Below, piece by piece: positions 46,282 to 55,536 of a DNA stretch of 64,000 bases. The translations under genes were made by a program, and so were the position numbers. The notes below the pieces were generated by a model. It saw nothing but the letters and a program-made list of their open reading frames with translations, ran no database searches and was not told the origin of the DNA. The stretch covers positions 1-64,000 of the forward strand of contig CALXHP010000006.1 of assembly GCA_944388135.1 (NCBI GenBank). Reading direction: 5' to 3'. Position 1 is the stretch's first letter, and every line of letters begins with the position of its first letter. The stretch is from an uncultured Gemmiger sp. (GTDB lineage Bacteria; Bacillota; Clostridia; Oscillospirales; Ruminococcaceae).

Positions 46282-47256
46282 TTAAAGAAGCTGGACGGCG
46301 AAATCCTCGGCGGCGGGGGCGGCAGCAGGGAGGGCCGCTTCCGCAGCCGGAACAGGGGCCTGGGCCGGAACCGGAGCCGCTGCCGGAACTGCCGAAGCAG
46401 CCGGGGCCGAGGAGGCCGCCGGAGCGGGGGAGACGCCGCCCGGTGCCACCCGTCCATCGCTGCCCACCGGGATGCGGACGATGTATTCCAGACACCCGTC
46501 CTTTTTATCGCAGCTGGTGGTGGCGGCGATGCCCTTCTGGGTCATCAGATCCACGGCGTGCTGGAGGGTATTTACAAAAAACCGCACATCCCGCACCATG
46601 GGAATGGTCTTGCGGCAGGGACTGGGCCCCTTGGGGGAAGCCAGCATGCTGTCCACCAGCTTGTCGGTCTGGCGGACACTGAGATTGTCCCGTGCGATTT
46701 TTTCCAGGGCCGCCGTGCGGCGATTTTCCGGCAGACGGAGCACCGCCCGGGCGTGACGCTCGCTGAGATGATTGGCCGTGCAGAGATCCTGCTGCTCCGG
46801 CGTCAGGGTAAGTAACCGCAGCTTGTTGGCCAGGGCAGGCTGGCTCAGCCCCAGCCGGCGGGCGGCCTCCGCCTGGGTGCAGCCCCATAACCGGATGACC
46901 TCCTTGATACCCCGGGCCGTGTCAAAGGGGTCCAGCTGACTGCGCTGCAAATTCTCCAGCAGCCCCAGGGCCGCCGACTGGGTGTCGTCGTAGTCCGCCA
47001 GTATGGCAGGGATCTTCTCCAGCTTGGCCAGCCGACAGGCCCGCAGCCGCCGTTCCCCCGCCACCAGCTGGTATTTCCGCAGCCCCACCCGCCGCACGCT
47101 GACGGGCTGCAACAACCCGTTCTGTAAAATGCTCACCGCCAGGGCGGCGATCTCCGGCTCGTCAAAGGCGGTGCGCGCCTGATAGGGGGACGGCTCGATG
47201 CTCTCGATGGGCAGCAGCAGGACCTTGCCGGTCTTTTGGGTATCTTTTTTGGACAC
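46282..47256 (-). CDS. noc: second ParB-family protein, Noc-like
   Basis: 324 residues from GTG 47256 behind GGGAGGA. ParB-type N-terminal domain (LLPIESIEPSPYQARTAFDE, NGLLQPVSVRRVG, GERRLRACRLAKLEKIP, ENLQRSQLDPFDTARGI) and helix-turn-helix (CTQAEAARRLGLSQPALANK). Noc descends from ParB but binds its own sites and blocks division over the nucleoid. The position rsmG-noc-parA-parB is the Bacillus arrangement. The C-terminal 70 residues are an Ala/Pro-rich tail (PVPAQAPVPAAEAALPAAAP) with no counterpart I know. Noc identity rests on order and paralogy, so a second ParB remains possible. Confidence 0.82.
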   Translation of the reverse strand: MSKKDTQKTGKVLLLPIESIEPSPYQARTAFDEPEIAALAVSILQNGLLQPVSVRRVGLRKYQLVAGERRLRACRLAKLEKIPAILADYDDTQSAALGLLENLQRSQLDPFDTARGIKEVIRLWGCTQAEAARRLGLSQPALANKLRLLTLTPEQQDLCTANHLSERHARAVLRLPENRRTAALEKIARDNLSVRQTDKLVDSMLASPKGPSPCRKTIPMVRDVRFFVNTLQHAVDLMTQKGIAATTSCDKKDGCLEYIVRIPVGSDGRVAPGGVSPAPAASSAPAASAVPAAAPVPAQAPVPAAEAALPAAAPAAEDFAVQLL

Positions 47257-47285
47257 GATGGTTTCCTCCCTGGGGGTCAATCCCA

Positions 47286-47322
47286 ATAAAAAATGCTATG
47301 CTTTTGTAGAAAGCATAGCATA
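47286..47322 (-). terminator. terminator between rsmG and noc-like gene
   Basis: On the minus strand ATGCTATGCTTT pairs with AAAGCATAGCAT around a five-base loop, followed by TTTTTATT. It suggests that noc has its own promoter or relies on read-through. Confidence 0.85.
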
Positions 47323-47378
47323 GGACAGGAAAAAGGAAAACAAAAATCGTTCGTCCGTTTTTGCCTCGTTTCCCGATA

Positions 47379-48083
47379 TTACAACGGCTTTTTTGCGATT
47401 TTTCCGCCGTTGCGGGGGTAAACCGTCGGAGTCTGCGATATTTTTTTGCAGACCACCAGCCCCCGGGCGCTGCCGTCCGGCAGGGTAAAGGTGCGGGTCT
47501 CCCGGTACTGACCCCCCAGCTTCTTCAAAGCATTGGCCGCCGCTTTGGCCTCGGCGTCCGCCTCGGGTCCTTTCAGGGCAATGAAGGTGCCGCCCGGTTT
47601 CACCAGGGGCAGGCAATACTCGCAGAGGACCGGCAGGGCCGCCACCGCCCGGGCACAGGCCACATCGAACTGTTCCCGCCAGACTTTGCGGGCGGCCTCT
47701 TCGGCCCGTTCCTTGGCAAACTCAATGCCGGTAAGGCCCAGCTGGGCGCAGAGATATTTCAGAAACTCCACCCGCTTGCCGGTGGGCTCCATAAGGGTGA
47801 GCTGCAATTCCGGCTTGTAGATCTTGGCCACCACACCGGGGAACCCGGCGCCGGTGCCCACATCCACCAGCCTGCCGGCCACTTCCGGCTGGGCGGCAAA
47901 AAGGAGACTGTCCGCAAAGTGGCGGTCCTCGATGCCCTCGGGGGAGGTGATGGCGGTAAGGTTGACTTTCTGGTTGTAGTCCACCAGCAGCTGGGCGTAG
48001 CGGTCCAGCAGGTCCAGCTGGGCAGGGGAGAGTACAATGTTCCACGTGGAACATTTTTGTGCCAGGCGTTCTTTGTCAATCAT
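47379..48083 (-). CDS. rsmG: 16S rRNA m7G527 methyltransferase RsmG (GidB)
   Basis: 234 residues. SAM-dependent methylation of G527 in 16S rRNA. Family motifs: [26 protein letters not shown] (read across), the SAM loop [40 protein letters not shown] and [20 protein letters not shown]. Its start overlaps the mnmG end by 8 bases. A perfect parS lies inside its first codons (residues CSTWNIV). The C-terminal KIAKKPL is basic. Confidence 0.96.
   Translation of the reverse strand: MIDKERLAQKCSTWNIVLSPAQLDLLDRYAQLLVDYNQKVNLTAITSPEGIEDRHFADSLLFAAQPEVAGRLVDVGTGAGFPGVVAKIYKPELQLTLMEPTGKRVEFLKYLCAQLGLTGIEFAKERAEEAARKVWREQFDVACARAVAALPVLCEYCLPLVKPGGTFIALKGPEADAEAKAAANALKKLGGQYRETRTFTLPDGSARGLVVCKKISQTPTVYPRNGGKIAKKPL
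48038..48053. promoter_or_regulatory. parS: parS site 2, inside rsmG
   Basis: TGTTCCACGTGGAACA, identical to site 1 and 2.1 kb away, lies within the 5' coding part of rsmG. Confidence 0.93.
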
Positions 48084-49968
48084 GGTGTTCCTCTTTCTGT
48101 TGGGCGCGGGTTTTCAGCAGGGCGATGCTCAGCTGGGCCAGGTCGCTGGGGGAGACCCCGGGAATCCGTCCGGCCTGGGCCAGGGTGCGGGGCCGGATCT
48201 TGGAGAGCTTTTCCCGGGCTTCCAGGGTCATGGTTTCGATGGGATTGTAGTCGAAGTCCTCGGGGATGGCCACCTGCTCGTGGCGCTGGATGTCCCGGAT
48301 GATGCGCTCCTCCCGGGCAATGTAGCCCGCATAGCGGATCTCGGTCTCGATGCGCTGGGCCATGGCGGGGGTGACCCCCTCGCCCCGGCCGATCACCGCG
48401 GCGATCCGCTCATAGGTCACGGCGGGCCGCCGCATCAGCTCCACGGCGGTACCGCCGCTCTCGCCCAGCTCAGTGCCCTCGGGCACCACGGCCCGCAGGT
48501 CGGCCAGCTTCACATGGGTGCGCTGCAGCCGTTCCAGTTCGGCCTGTTTCAGGTCCCGGTCCCGGCAGAATACCGCCCAGCGGGCGTCGTCCACCAGGCC
48601 GTATTCCCGGCCAATGGGGGTCAGCCGCTCGTCGGCGTTGTCCTGCCGCAGAGAAAGCCGGTATTCGCTGCGGCTGGTCATCATGCGGTAGGGGTCCAGC
48701 ACGCCCTTGGTGACCAGATCATCCACCAGGGTGCCCAGATAGCTGGTGTGCCGGGCCAGTACCAGCTCGGATTTGCCCAAAGCGTGCCGGGCGGCGTTGA
48801 GGCCCGCCAGCAGTCCCTGGGCGGCGGCTTCCTCGTAGCCGGAGGTGCCGTTGAACTGCCCGGCGCCGTAGATGCCCGCCACCACCTTGCTTTCCAGGGT
48901 GGGTTTCAGGGTGGTGGGGTCCACGCAGTCGTACTCGATGGCGTAGGCGGGGCGCATGATCTCCAGATGCTCGAAGCCCACAATGGTGCGGTACATGGCG
49001 TTCTGCACCGCCTCGGGCAGGCTGGAGGAAAGGCCCTGGAGGTACATCTCCTCGGTGTCCTCGCCGCAGGGCTCCACAAAGACGGGGTGGCGCTGCTTAT
49101 CCTTGAAGCGGACCACCTTGTCCTCGATGGAGGGGCAGTACCGGGGCCCCACCCCCTGGATGTCGCCGCCGTACAGGGGAGAGCGGTGGAGATTTTCCAG
49201 GATGACCCGGTGGGTCTCGGGGTTGGTGTAGGCGATGTAGCAGTCCACCTTGTTGTGCATGGGCGTCCGGGTCAGGAAGCTGAAGGGCTGGAGCAGCTCA
49301 TCGGGGTCGCCGGGCTGGCATTCCAGCTTGGAGAAGTCGATGCTCCGGCGATGGACCCGGGCGGGGGTTCCGGTCTTGAACCGGCGCAGGGTGAACCCGT
49401 GCCCCACCAGCGATTTGGTCAGTTCGGTGGCGGCATGGGTGCCGTCGGGGCCGCCGTCGTAGTGGGCCTCCCCCACAAAGATGCGGCCGCCCAGGGTGGT
49501 GCCGGTGGCAATGACGCAGGCTTTGCAGCCGTAGTAGCCCCCCAGGGCGGTGATGACCCCCACAATGCGGCCTTCCTGCACATCCACCCCCACGACCTCC
49601 GCCTGGTGGATGTCCAGATTCTCGGTTTTCTCCAACGCGTGCTTCATCCAGATGTGGTACCGTTTCCGGTCGGTCTGAACCCGCAGACTGTGCACCGCGG
49701 GACCCTTGCCCCGGTTGAGCATCCGGCTCTGCAAAAAGGTGGCGTCGGCGGCCAGTCCCATCAGACCGCCCAGGGCGTCCACCTCCCGCACCAGATGCCC
49801 CTTGGCGGTGCCGCCGATGGAGGGGTTGCAGGGCATGTTGCCGATAAAATCCAAAGTCAGGGTGAAGACGGCGGTTTTCGCCCCCAGCACCGCCGCCGCA
49901 TGGGCGGCCTCGATGCCCGCGTGGCCCGCGCCCACCACGATCACGTCATAATTTCCCAGTATATCCAT
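48076..49968 (-). CDS. mnmG: tRNA U34 carboxymethylaminomethylation enzyme MnmG (GidA)
   Basis: 630 residues, normal length. FAD-binding N-terminus ([20 protein letters not shown]), the signature [20 protein letters not shown], the second signature ([17 protein letters not shown] and [20 protein letters not shown]), and the C-terminal helical tRNA/MnmE-binding domain. With MnmE it modifies wobble uridines of tRNAs reading two-codon boxes. It sits between a membrane-protein gene and rsmG in a minus-strand run from mnmE to serS. Confidence 0.97.
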   Translation of the reverse strand: MDILGNYDVIVVGAGHAGIEAAHAAAVLGAKTAVFTLTLDFIGNMPCNPSIGGTAKGHLVREVDALGGLMGLAADATFLQSRMLNRGKGPAVHSLRVQTDRKRYHIWMKHALEKTENLDIHQAEVVGVDVQEGRIVGVITALGGYYGCKACVIATGTTLGGRIFVGEAHYDGGPDGTHAATELTKSLVGHGFTLRRFKTGTPARVHRRSIDFSKLECQPGDPDELLQPFSFLTRTPMHNKVDCYIAYTNPETHRVILENLHRSPLYGGDIQGVGPRYCPSIEDKVVRFKDKQRHPVFVEPCGEDTEEMYLQGLSSSLPEAVQNAMYRTIVGFEHLEIMRPAYAIEYDCVDPTTLKPTLESKVVAGIYGAGQFNGTSGYEEAAAQGLLAGLNAARHALGKSELVLARHTSYLGTLVDDLVTKGVLDPYRMMTSRSEYRLSLRQDNADERLTPIGREYGLVDDARWAVFCRDRDLKQAELERLQRTHVKLADLRAVVPEGTELGESGGTAVELMRRPAVTYERIAAVIGRGEGVTPAMAQRIETEIRYAGYIAREERIIRDIQRHEQVAIPEDFDYNPIETMTLEAREKLSKIRPRTLAQAGRIPGVSPSDLAQLSIALLKTRAQQKEEHHD

Positions 49969-49998
49969 AAATGTCTGTTTCCCTCTATGAAAGATGTA

Positions 49999-50460
49999 TT
50001 ACCCCTGTTCCGGCAAAATGCCGTCGGTAAGGACCTGGTACCGGTGGTAGTTGTCGGGGTCCACCAGCACCGGCAGGGTGGTGCGCTCGCCCAAAAAGGG
50101 TTCCGGGTCAAACCAGAACCCCTCGCTCTCAAAGACATACACTTTGCCGTCGGCGGGGTTCACCGCCTGGCACTGGATGACCAGCGGGCAGCGGCCATTC
50201 ACCCGGACCCGGGTGTCGTACTGGATGCCGATGATATCCGCTTCAATGCGGCGACCGTTTTCCGCCAGCCACTGGCGGATTTTGCGGGTATGGGCGTTGG
50301 CCCCGAAAAAGGAAAGCCCCAATACCAGAAAAATCAGGCCCGGCAGGGCAAACAGAAACAGCATCGGCTCCACCAGCAGGGCCAGTGTGCCGCCCAAGGC
50401 GGTGAACAACAGCCCCATAACGGTAAACACAATGCCCAGAATGCGCAAAACCCGGTACAT
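49999..50460 (-). CDS. DUF3592-like membrane protein
   Basis: 153 residues. Two hydrophobic segments at residues 5-27 (LGIVFTVMGLLFTALGG) and 32-52 (MLFLFALPGLIFLVLGLSFF) precede a cytosolic or extracellular beta-rich domain (RRIEADIIGIQYDTRVRVNG, VIQCQAVNPADGKVYVFESE) ending with LGERTTLPVLVDPDNYHRYQ. This resembles DUF3592 proteins. It is inserted between mnmE and mnmG, which are usually adjacent. Its role is unknown. Confidence 0.78.
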   Translation of the reverse strand: MYRVLRILGIVFTVMGLLFTALGGTLALLVEPMLFLFALPGLIFLVLGLSFFGANAHTRKIRQWLAENGRRIEADIIGIQYDTRVRVNGRCPLVIQCQAVNPADGKVYVFESEGFWFDPEPFLGERTTLPVLVDPDNYHRYQVLTDGILPEQG

Positions 50461-50475
50461 GGTCGGCTCCTTTCT

Positions 50476-51867
50476 TTACTTGCCCACGCAGAAGGTCTCA
50501 AAGACCTCGTCGATGGTGGCGTCGGCGGCGTCCTCGCCGGTGAGGTCGCAAAGGGCCTGCAAAGCGTCGGTGAGGCAGACCGCCACCGCGTCCAGACCGA
50601 AGCCCTCCCGGTTGGCTTTCAGGGCTTCCGCCACGGCGTCCCGGGCCCGGGTGGCCGCCGCCAGCTGCCGGGCGCTGCAAAGCTGCCCCGCCCGGGGGTC
50701 CAATTTCGCCGTGCCCAACAGTTCCGCCACTGCCGCCGACAGGGGCTGCAAACTGGCGGCGTCCTTGGCACAAAGGGTCAGTACCTTTTTAAAGTAGGGC
50801 GCCAGCAGGTCCCGGGCGGCCTCGGTGGATTCCGCCAGGTCCTGCTTGTTCAGGATGGCCAGCGCCGGGCGGCCCTGGCAGCGGCGGGCAATGTCCAGGT
50901 CGGATTCCTCCAGGGGCTGGGCCGCGTCAAAGACCGCCAGCACCAGACCCGCCTCGTCCAGCTTCTTCCAGCTGCGGCGGATGCCCTCCGCCTCGATGGC
51001 GTCGCCGTCGGCGCCCACTTCCCGGACCCCCGCCGTGTCAAAGAGGTTCAGCCGGATCTCCCCCAGCTGGACCGCCTGCTCCACGATGTCCCGGGTGGTG
51101 CCCGCCACCGGCGTGACGATGGCCCGGTCAAACCCGGCCAGCAGATTGAGCAGGGTGCTCTTCCCCACGTTGGGCCGGCCCAGCAGCACGCAGTCCACCC
51201 CGTGGCGCAGCACCGCCCCGGCGCCGTACCCGGCGATCAGGTCGTCCAGCTCGGCTTTCTGGGCCAGCAGCGTGCCGGTGAGCGCCGCGTCGGAAAGTTC
51301 CGGCACATCCTCCTCGGGGTAGTCCACCCAGGCGGAGAGATGGGCGTTGAGACTTTGCAGGGCCGTCTGGATGGCGGCGATCCGTTTGGCCAGCCGTCCG
51401 TCCAGGGCGGATTTTGCCAGGGCTGCCCCCTGCCGCCCGTTGGCCGCGATGACTTCCATCACGGCCTCGGCCTGGGTCAGGCTGAGCTTGCCGTGTTCCA
51501 GGGCCCGGCGGGTAAATTCCCCCGGCCCGGCGGGAGCGGCCCCCGCCAGCAGCAGCGCTTCCAGCAGGCCGTCGGCCATGGCGGTGCCGCCATGGACCGA
51601 CAACTCGATCACATCCTCCCCGGTGTAGGAGTGGGGCGCCCGGTAGAAGAGGGCCACCGTCTCGTCCATCTCCTCCCCCCGGAGCAGATAGTGCCCCAGC
51701 ATGGCGGTGTAGCCTTTGGCGTCCGCCACACGGCGGCCCCGGCGCACCGGTACAAAGACTTTCTCCACGATGGCGTAGGCGTCGGGACCCGACACCCGGA
51801 TCACCGCAATGCCGCCCTCCCCCGGCGGGGTGGCCAGCGCACAGATGGTCTGTTCCAAACGGTCCAT
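50476..51867 (-). CDS. mnmE: tRNA modification GTPase MnmE (TrmE)
   Basis: 463 residues. An N-terminal folate-binding domain (TICALATPPGEGGIAVIRVS, FYRAPHSYTGEDVIELSVHG) is followed by helical dimerisation sequence. The inserted G domain shows G1 GRPNVGKSTLLN, G2 GTTRD, G3 DTAG and G4 NKQD. The C-terminus ends TFCVGK, carrying the conserved FCxGK. It partners with MnmG. An in-frame ATG at 51867 has a modest AGGAGCT site. In most Firmicutes rnpA, yidC and jag lie upstream of mnmE; here upstream is repeat DNA and aroD, so the block has been rearranged. Confidence 0.97.
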   Translation of the reverse strand: MDRLEQTICALATPPGEGGIAVIRVSGPDAYAIVEKVFVPVRRGRRVADAKGYTAMLGHYLLRGEEMDETVALFYRAPHSYTGEDVIELSVHGGTAMADGLLEALLLAGAAPAGPGEFTRRALEHGKLSLTQAEAVMEVIAANGRQGAALAKSALDGRLAKRIAAIQTALQSLNAHLSAWVDYPEEDVPELSDAALTGTLLAQKAELDDLIAGYGAGAVLRHGVDCVLLGRPNVGKSTLLNLLAGFDRAIVTPVAGTTRDIVEQAVQLGEIRLNLFDTAGVREVGADGDAIEAEGIRRSWKKLDEAGLVLAVFDAAQPLEESDLDIARRCQGRPALAILNKQDLAESTEAARDLLAPYFKKVLTLCAKDAASLQPLSAAVAELLGTAKLDPRAGQLCSARQLAAATRARDAVAEALKANREGFGLDAVAVCLTDALQALCDLTGEDAADATIDEVFETFCVGK

Positions 51868-52212
51868 AGATAGCTCCTTCTACATATTATATAGGGATGG
51901 GTATTGAGTGGGAAAGTTCGCGCAACCTTTCTGTGTTCCTTTTTGAGCAACCAAAAAGGAACCGAAAAAGTTGCCGCTAGTTCCGAGGCGCGGGGCACGG
52001 CTCAAGGGGCCTGCGGGCCCCCTAAGAACCCCCGGGGCTTCAAAGTGGTCGCCCGAGACTCCAACATCGTGGACCCTGAGCGGCGCTACGTGACCCCGTT
52101 TCCCGTCCGTGCCTATCGTGAGAGCTCATCCGGGCTCCCGATCTGAGACCCCGCCCGCCTTCGCGGGCGGGCAAACCGTGACCACCCTGTTGCGTGTTGC
52201 CCGCAAACAAGC
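51868..52212. other. non-coding, hairpin-rich DNA between mnmE and aroD
   Basis: Contains hairpins GGGGCC-TGC-GGGCCCC (about 52007-52022) and GCCCGCC-TTC-GCGGGCGGGC (about 52153-52173). Short open frames here do not look coding. Confidence 0.6.
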
Positions 52213-52277
52213 GGTATCCTTTTTACGGGTTAAATGGTTGGAGTTTCTTTGCCTACTTTCTTTGCAAAGAAAGTAGG
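52213..52277. repeat. dispersed 65-bp repeat, copy B
   Basis: Matches copy A (46215-46280) along its length with about 10 differences, including paired changes in the terminal palindrome (CCTACTTTCTTT/AAAGAAAGTAGG versus CCCACTTTCTTT/AAAGAAAGTGGG). It lies 12 bases from the aroD stop. Confidence 0.75.
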
Positions 52278-52288
52278 TTCGCGTCCCC

Positions 52289-53014
52289 TTACAAATCCCC
52301 CGCGGTCAGTAATTTGGCCCGGAGATTGGCGGCGGGCGGCTGACCGGGGGCGCTGGCCGCCGACAAGGTCCCGAAGGTGGCCGCGCTGCCGAAAGGCCCG
52401 CCGCAATACCGGGTGGCGGCACCGTCCCGGCCCATACTCATGGTGATGAGCACCGCCTCGGGGCGCTGGTCATGCACCTCCGCCGTGGCCAGCAGCAGCG
52501 CCGCCGCGTCGGCCCGGCTGTGGGGCATCACCGCCAGCTTGGCGATGTCCGCCCCCGCGTCCAGCATCCCGTGGAGTGCCTCCGCCATGGCGTGGCGGTC
52601 CGGGGTGCCGTCAAAGTGATGCTCGCTGAAAAGGACGGATGCTCCTGCCCGTTTGGCCGCGTCCCGCAGGGCGCGCACCACCGGGGCGTCGGTGCGCCAC
52701 TCAATGTCCAGGGCGTCCACGCCCCCCTGTTGCAGCAGGGCCAGCCCCGCCTCCCGGTAGGTATCGGGGTCAATGGCGGCCTCGCCCCCCTCCCGGGCGG
52801 TGCGGATGGTCACGATCAGCGGCTTTTCCACCGTTTTGCGCACCAGGGCCAGGGCGGACAGCCAGTCCCCTTCCCGCAGGGGGTCCAGCCGCAGCTCCGC
52901 CAGGTCGGCTTCCGGGGCAGCCTGGGCCGCTTTGGCCTGAAGTTCCAACTCCTCCAGGCTGCGGGCAAACAGCGGCACGATGATGCGGGGCGTTTCGGGG
53001 TTCAGATGCAGCAT
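52289..53014 (-). CDS. aroD: type I 3-dehydroquinate dehydratase
   Basis: 241 residues from ATG 53014 behind AAAGGAGCC; the longer frame to 53062 lacks support. Third step of the shikimate pathway. Visible motifs: ADLAELRLDPLRE, PLIVTIRTAREGGEA, VDALDIEWRTD, the imine-base His in SVLFSEHHFDGTP, the Schiff-base Lys in GADIAKLAVMPHS, and the substrate loop TRYCGGPFGSAATFGTL. It appears monocistronic, with the dispersed repeat as probable terminator. Confidence 0.94.
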   Translation of the reverse strand: MLHLNPETPRIIVPLFARSLEELELQAKAAQAAPEADLAELRLDPLREGDWLSALALVRKTVEKPLIVTIRTAREGGEAAIDPDTYREAGLALLQQGGVDALDIEWRTDAPVVRALRDAAKRAGASVLFSEHHFDGTPDRHAMAEALHGMLDAGADIAKLAVMPHSRADAAALLLATAEVHDQRPEAVLITMSMGRDGAATRYCGGPFGSAATFGTLSAASAPGQPPAANLRAKLLTAGDL

Positions 53015-53151
53015 ACCAAGGCTCCTTTGTCGTACAGACGGCTTTTTGTTGTATTGTACCACAATTTAAAAAAACTGTAAATTCGCGGTTTCCCGCTTGC
53101 GGTATGGCCGCCGGCGCGCTACAATGAGGGAGTACACAGGAGGCATTTTTT

Positions 53152-54024
53152 ATGGATAACTTTGTCATGCCCCAAAGCGCCGCCCTGCTTCTGGAGGGCG
53201 GTTCCCTGCGGGGATTGTATACGGCGGGTGCCCTGGACACCCTGATGGAAGAAAAGCTCTACTTCCCCGCGGTGGCGGGGGTCAGCGCCGGGGCGCTGAA
53301 CGCCGTGAACTATGTAGCCCATGAACCGGGGCGGTCGGCCAGCATCAATCTGCGGTACCGCCGTGACCCGCGGTACTTCGGGCCCATGGCGGCATTCAAG
53401 GGGGGCAGCCTCTTTGGGCTGAACTTCATGCTGCGGGATATCCCCCAGGTGGTCCCCTTTGACAGCGAGACCTTCTACCACGGCGGCCAGCGGATGGTGG
53501 CGGTGGCCACCTGCCTGCAGACCGGCAAACCGGCCTATTTTGAAAAAGGCAAGACTGACTTCGATTTCTTCGAAGCGGTGCGGGCTTCCGCCAGCCTGCC
53601 GCTGGTGTCGGTGCCGGTGCGCATCGGAAAGTTCAGCTACCTGGACGGCGGCTGCTCCTGCCCCATCCCCCTGCACTGGGCCCAGAAGGAAGGCTTTGCC
53701 AAAACCGTCATCATCACCACCCGGCACAAGGGTTTCCGCAAACAGATGCCCGGCCAACGGATGGTGAACCTCTACGATGACTTTTACGGCGACAAGACCC
53801 TTTTCCTGGCCACCCTGCTCACCCAGGAGGTGCGGTACAACGCCCTGATGGAGGAGATCGACGCCCTGGAAGAGGCAGGCAAACTCTTTGTGCTGCGCCC
53901 CGCAGAGCCCATCGAGATCGGCCGGTTCGAGAAGGACACCGAAAAACTGCTGGCCCTCTACAACCGGGGCCGCCGGGAAATGCGGCAGCAGCTGTCTGCC
54001 CTGCAAGCCTATCTTGCCCGCTGA
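53152..54024 (+). CDS. patatin-like phospholipase
   Basis: 290 residues behind ACAGGAGGCATTTTTT. The oxyanion loop GGSLRGLYTAGALD, nucleophile elbow GVSAGALNAVNY (GxSxG) and the Asp of the dyad in YLDGGCSCPIP are all present, so it is likely an active lipid acyl hydrolase. It resembles bacterial RssA/YlbK-like patatins rather than secreted toxins and has no signal peptide. A bidirectional terminator separates it from the convergent hydrolase gene. The substrate is unknown. Confidence 0.93.
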   Translation: MDNFVMPQSAALLLEGGSLRGLYTAGALDTLMEEKLYFPAVAGVSAGALNAVNYVAHEPGRSASINLRYRRDPRYFGPMAAFKGGSLFGLNFMLRDIPQVVPFDSETFYHGGQRMVAVATCLQTGKPAYFEKGKTDFDFFEAVRASASLPLVSVPVRIGKFSYLDGGCSCPIPLHWAQKEGFAKTVIITTRHKGFRKQMPGQRMVNLYDDFYGDKTLFLATLLTQEVRYNALMEEIDALEEAGKLFVLRPAEPIEIGRFEKDTEKLLALYNRGRREMRQQLSALQAYLAR

Positions 54025-54029
54025 AGGCC

Positions 54030-54072
54030 ATAGAAAAAGCCGGACACCCTTTTGGGTGTCCGGCTTTTTTGT
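54030..54072. terminator. bidirectional terminator between patatin and hydrolase
   Basis: AAAAAGCCGGACACCC-TTTT-GGGTGTCCGGCTTTTTT, a 16-bp stem with U-tracts for both strands. Confidence 0.94.
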
Positions 54073-54081
54073 CAGGGTCCG

Positions 54082-55065
54082 TTACTGGGCGCCGGCCTGG
54101 GCGGAAGAGGCTTCCGGCTTCAGGCAGCTGTCCAGAAATTGGGTGACGGCTTTCTCGTAAGTAGGAATGTCCACATAGTAGGCAACGGCGTGGCCGGCCC
54201 CGGGAATGGTCACCAGCTCTTTCCGGCCGGCGCAGGCATCGTAGTTTTCCCGGCTCATCTCGCAGGGCACAAAGTCATCGGCCTCCCCGTGAATGAGCAG
54301 TACGGGAATGTCCGTCTTGGCCAGGGCTTTGCGGCAGTCGGCGTCCTCGGGGTCAAACCGGCCGAAGAGCAGTGTGCCCAGCCGCCCGATGGTGTAAATG
54401 GGTCCTACCGGTGCGTGGGGCAGCGCCTGGGTCAGCACCTTGCGGCAGATGTCGTGGGGACTGGTATAGCCGCAGTCCGCAATGATGCCCCGTACCGTTT
54501 CGGGCAGGTCCAGACCGCTGGCCATCAGCACGGTGGAAGCGCCCATGGAAAGCCCCATCAGGAAGAGGGGCACGTCGGGACCAAAGTGCTTGTAGGCCCA
54601 GTAAGCCCAGGCCCGGCAGTCGTAGCGTTCCTTCACCCCCATGGTGATGGTATGTCCCCCGCTGGCCCCGTGGCTGCGCTGGTCGGGCAGCAGGACGTTG
54701 TACCCCAGCTTTTTGCACAGGGTGTAGCCGCCCATGCCGTCCCGGCGGGCAAAGCCCTTGTAGCCGTGAAAGATGATGGCCACCGGTGCGCCGTCGGTAT
54801 GGTGATAGTACCGTGCCGCCAGCAAGATGCCGTCGTCGGCGGTGATCTGCACCGGTTCGTAAGTAGCCGAGGATAAGGCGTCGGCGTCCTTTTTCAGCTG
54901 AGCACCGTAAGGCAGTGTTTTGGACAATTCTTCGGCGGAGATATTTTCCGGTTCCGCCGCGTGGTAGAACCAGACCCGATAAATGCCATAGGCCGCCCCC
55001 AGCACGGAAGCGGCCGCCGCGGCCGTGACAGCTGCCCCGGCTGCAATCAGATGACTTTTTTTCAT
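54082..55065 (-). CDS. membrane-anchored alpha/beta hydrolase
   Basis: 327 residues from ATG 55065 behind CGAGGTGCAATACGT. An N-terminal membrane anchor (KKSHLIAAGAAVTAAAAASV) is followed by a cap region. The fold then shows VAIIFHGYKGFARRDGMGGY, NVLLPDQRSHGASGGHTITM, the nucleophile elbow GLSMGASTVLM, the acid in IPVLLIHGEADDFVP and the His in GAGHAVAYYVD. It belongs to the family of extracytoplasmic peptidase/esterase-like hydrolases (YqkD-like). The substrate is unknown. Confidence 0.9.
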   Translation of the reverse strand: MKKSHLIAAGAAVTAAAAASVLGAAYGIYRVWFYHAAEPENISAEELSKTLPYGAQLKKDADALSSATYEPVQITADDGILLAARYYHHTDGAPVAIIFHGYKGFARRDGMGGYTLCKKLGYNVLLPDQRSHGASGGHTITMGVKERYDCRAWAYWAYKHFGPDVPLFLMGLSMGASTVLMASGLDLPETVRGIIADCGYTSPHDICRKVLTQALPHAPVGPIYTIGRLGTLLFGRFDPEDADCRKALAKTDIPVLLIHGEADDFVPCEMSRENYDACAGRKELVTIPGAGHAVAYYVDIPTYEKAVTQFLDSCLKPEASSAQAGAQ

Positions 55066-55333
55066 ACGTATTGCACCTCGTGTGGAGCCAGACAAGTGCT
55101 CCCATCCATAGTATAGCAAAACTGGAAAAATTGTGCAATGTTGCCCCCGGTCGGCCGGCTTTTGCAAAACACACCTGCGGAGTGCTTGCAACACTAGTGG
55201 TGAGTTCTCTGCCCCGGCGGGCAGGTGCACCGCGGCAAACTTACGAAAAACGCCAAAAAAAGCATTTGCATTTTTCCGCAGGATTTGGTATACTATATAA
55301 GTTCCCGGCAGTAAGGGAACGAAAAGAAAATGT

Positions 55334-55372
55334 GCGGTCGTAGCTCAGCTGGATAGAGCGTTGGACTCCGAC
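55334..55372 (+). tRNA. 5' half of split host tRNA-Arg, attL of element 2
   Basis: GCGGTCG acceptor strand, D arm, TTGGA and anticodon loop CTCCGAC, then unrelated sequence. About 45 bp (from AAATGTGCGG on) is identical to the start of the full tRNA-Arg copy 203 bp downstream. The missing 3' half should lie beyond the right edge of the window. Confidence 0.88.
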
Positions 55373-55457
55373 AACTGTGGCACGTTAGGCAATCAGCAAG
55401 AAATTGCTCGGCATAACGTGAAAAAACAGGCACATCACCCGGTGGTTCGCGGTAGAC

Positions 55458-55475
55458 TGACCACGAATTGACCAC
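55458..55475 (+). promoter_or_regulatory. element 2 left-end arm-type repeats
   Basis: TGACCAC occurs at 55458-55464 and 55469-55475, an 11-bp period, between the split and the intact tRNA-Arg. The layout parallels the TTGGCTAC pair of element 1. Integrase binding is inferred. Confidence 0.5.
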
Positions 55476-55536
55476 CAACCCGATTTTCACAATTTTATAC
55501 GATGAATCTCGTCCCAGCGACGATTTTCATAAATGT

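Noticed and set aside
48037..51873. 1278-codon open frame on the plus strand
   Set aside because: Antisense to mnmG, the membrane-protein gene and mnmE; a G+C-rich codon-bias artefact.
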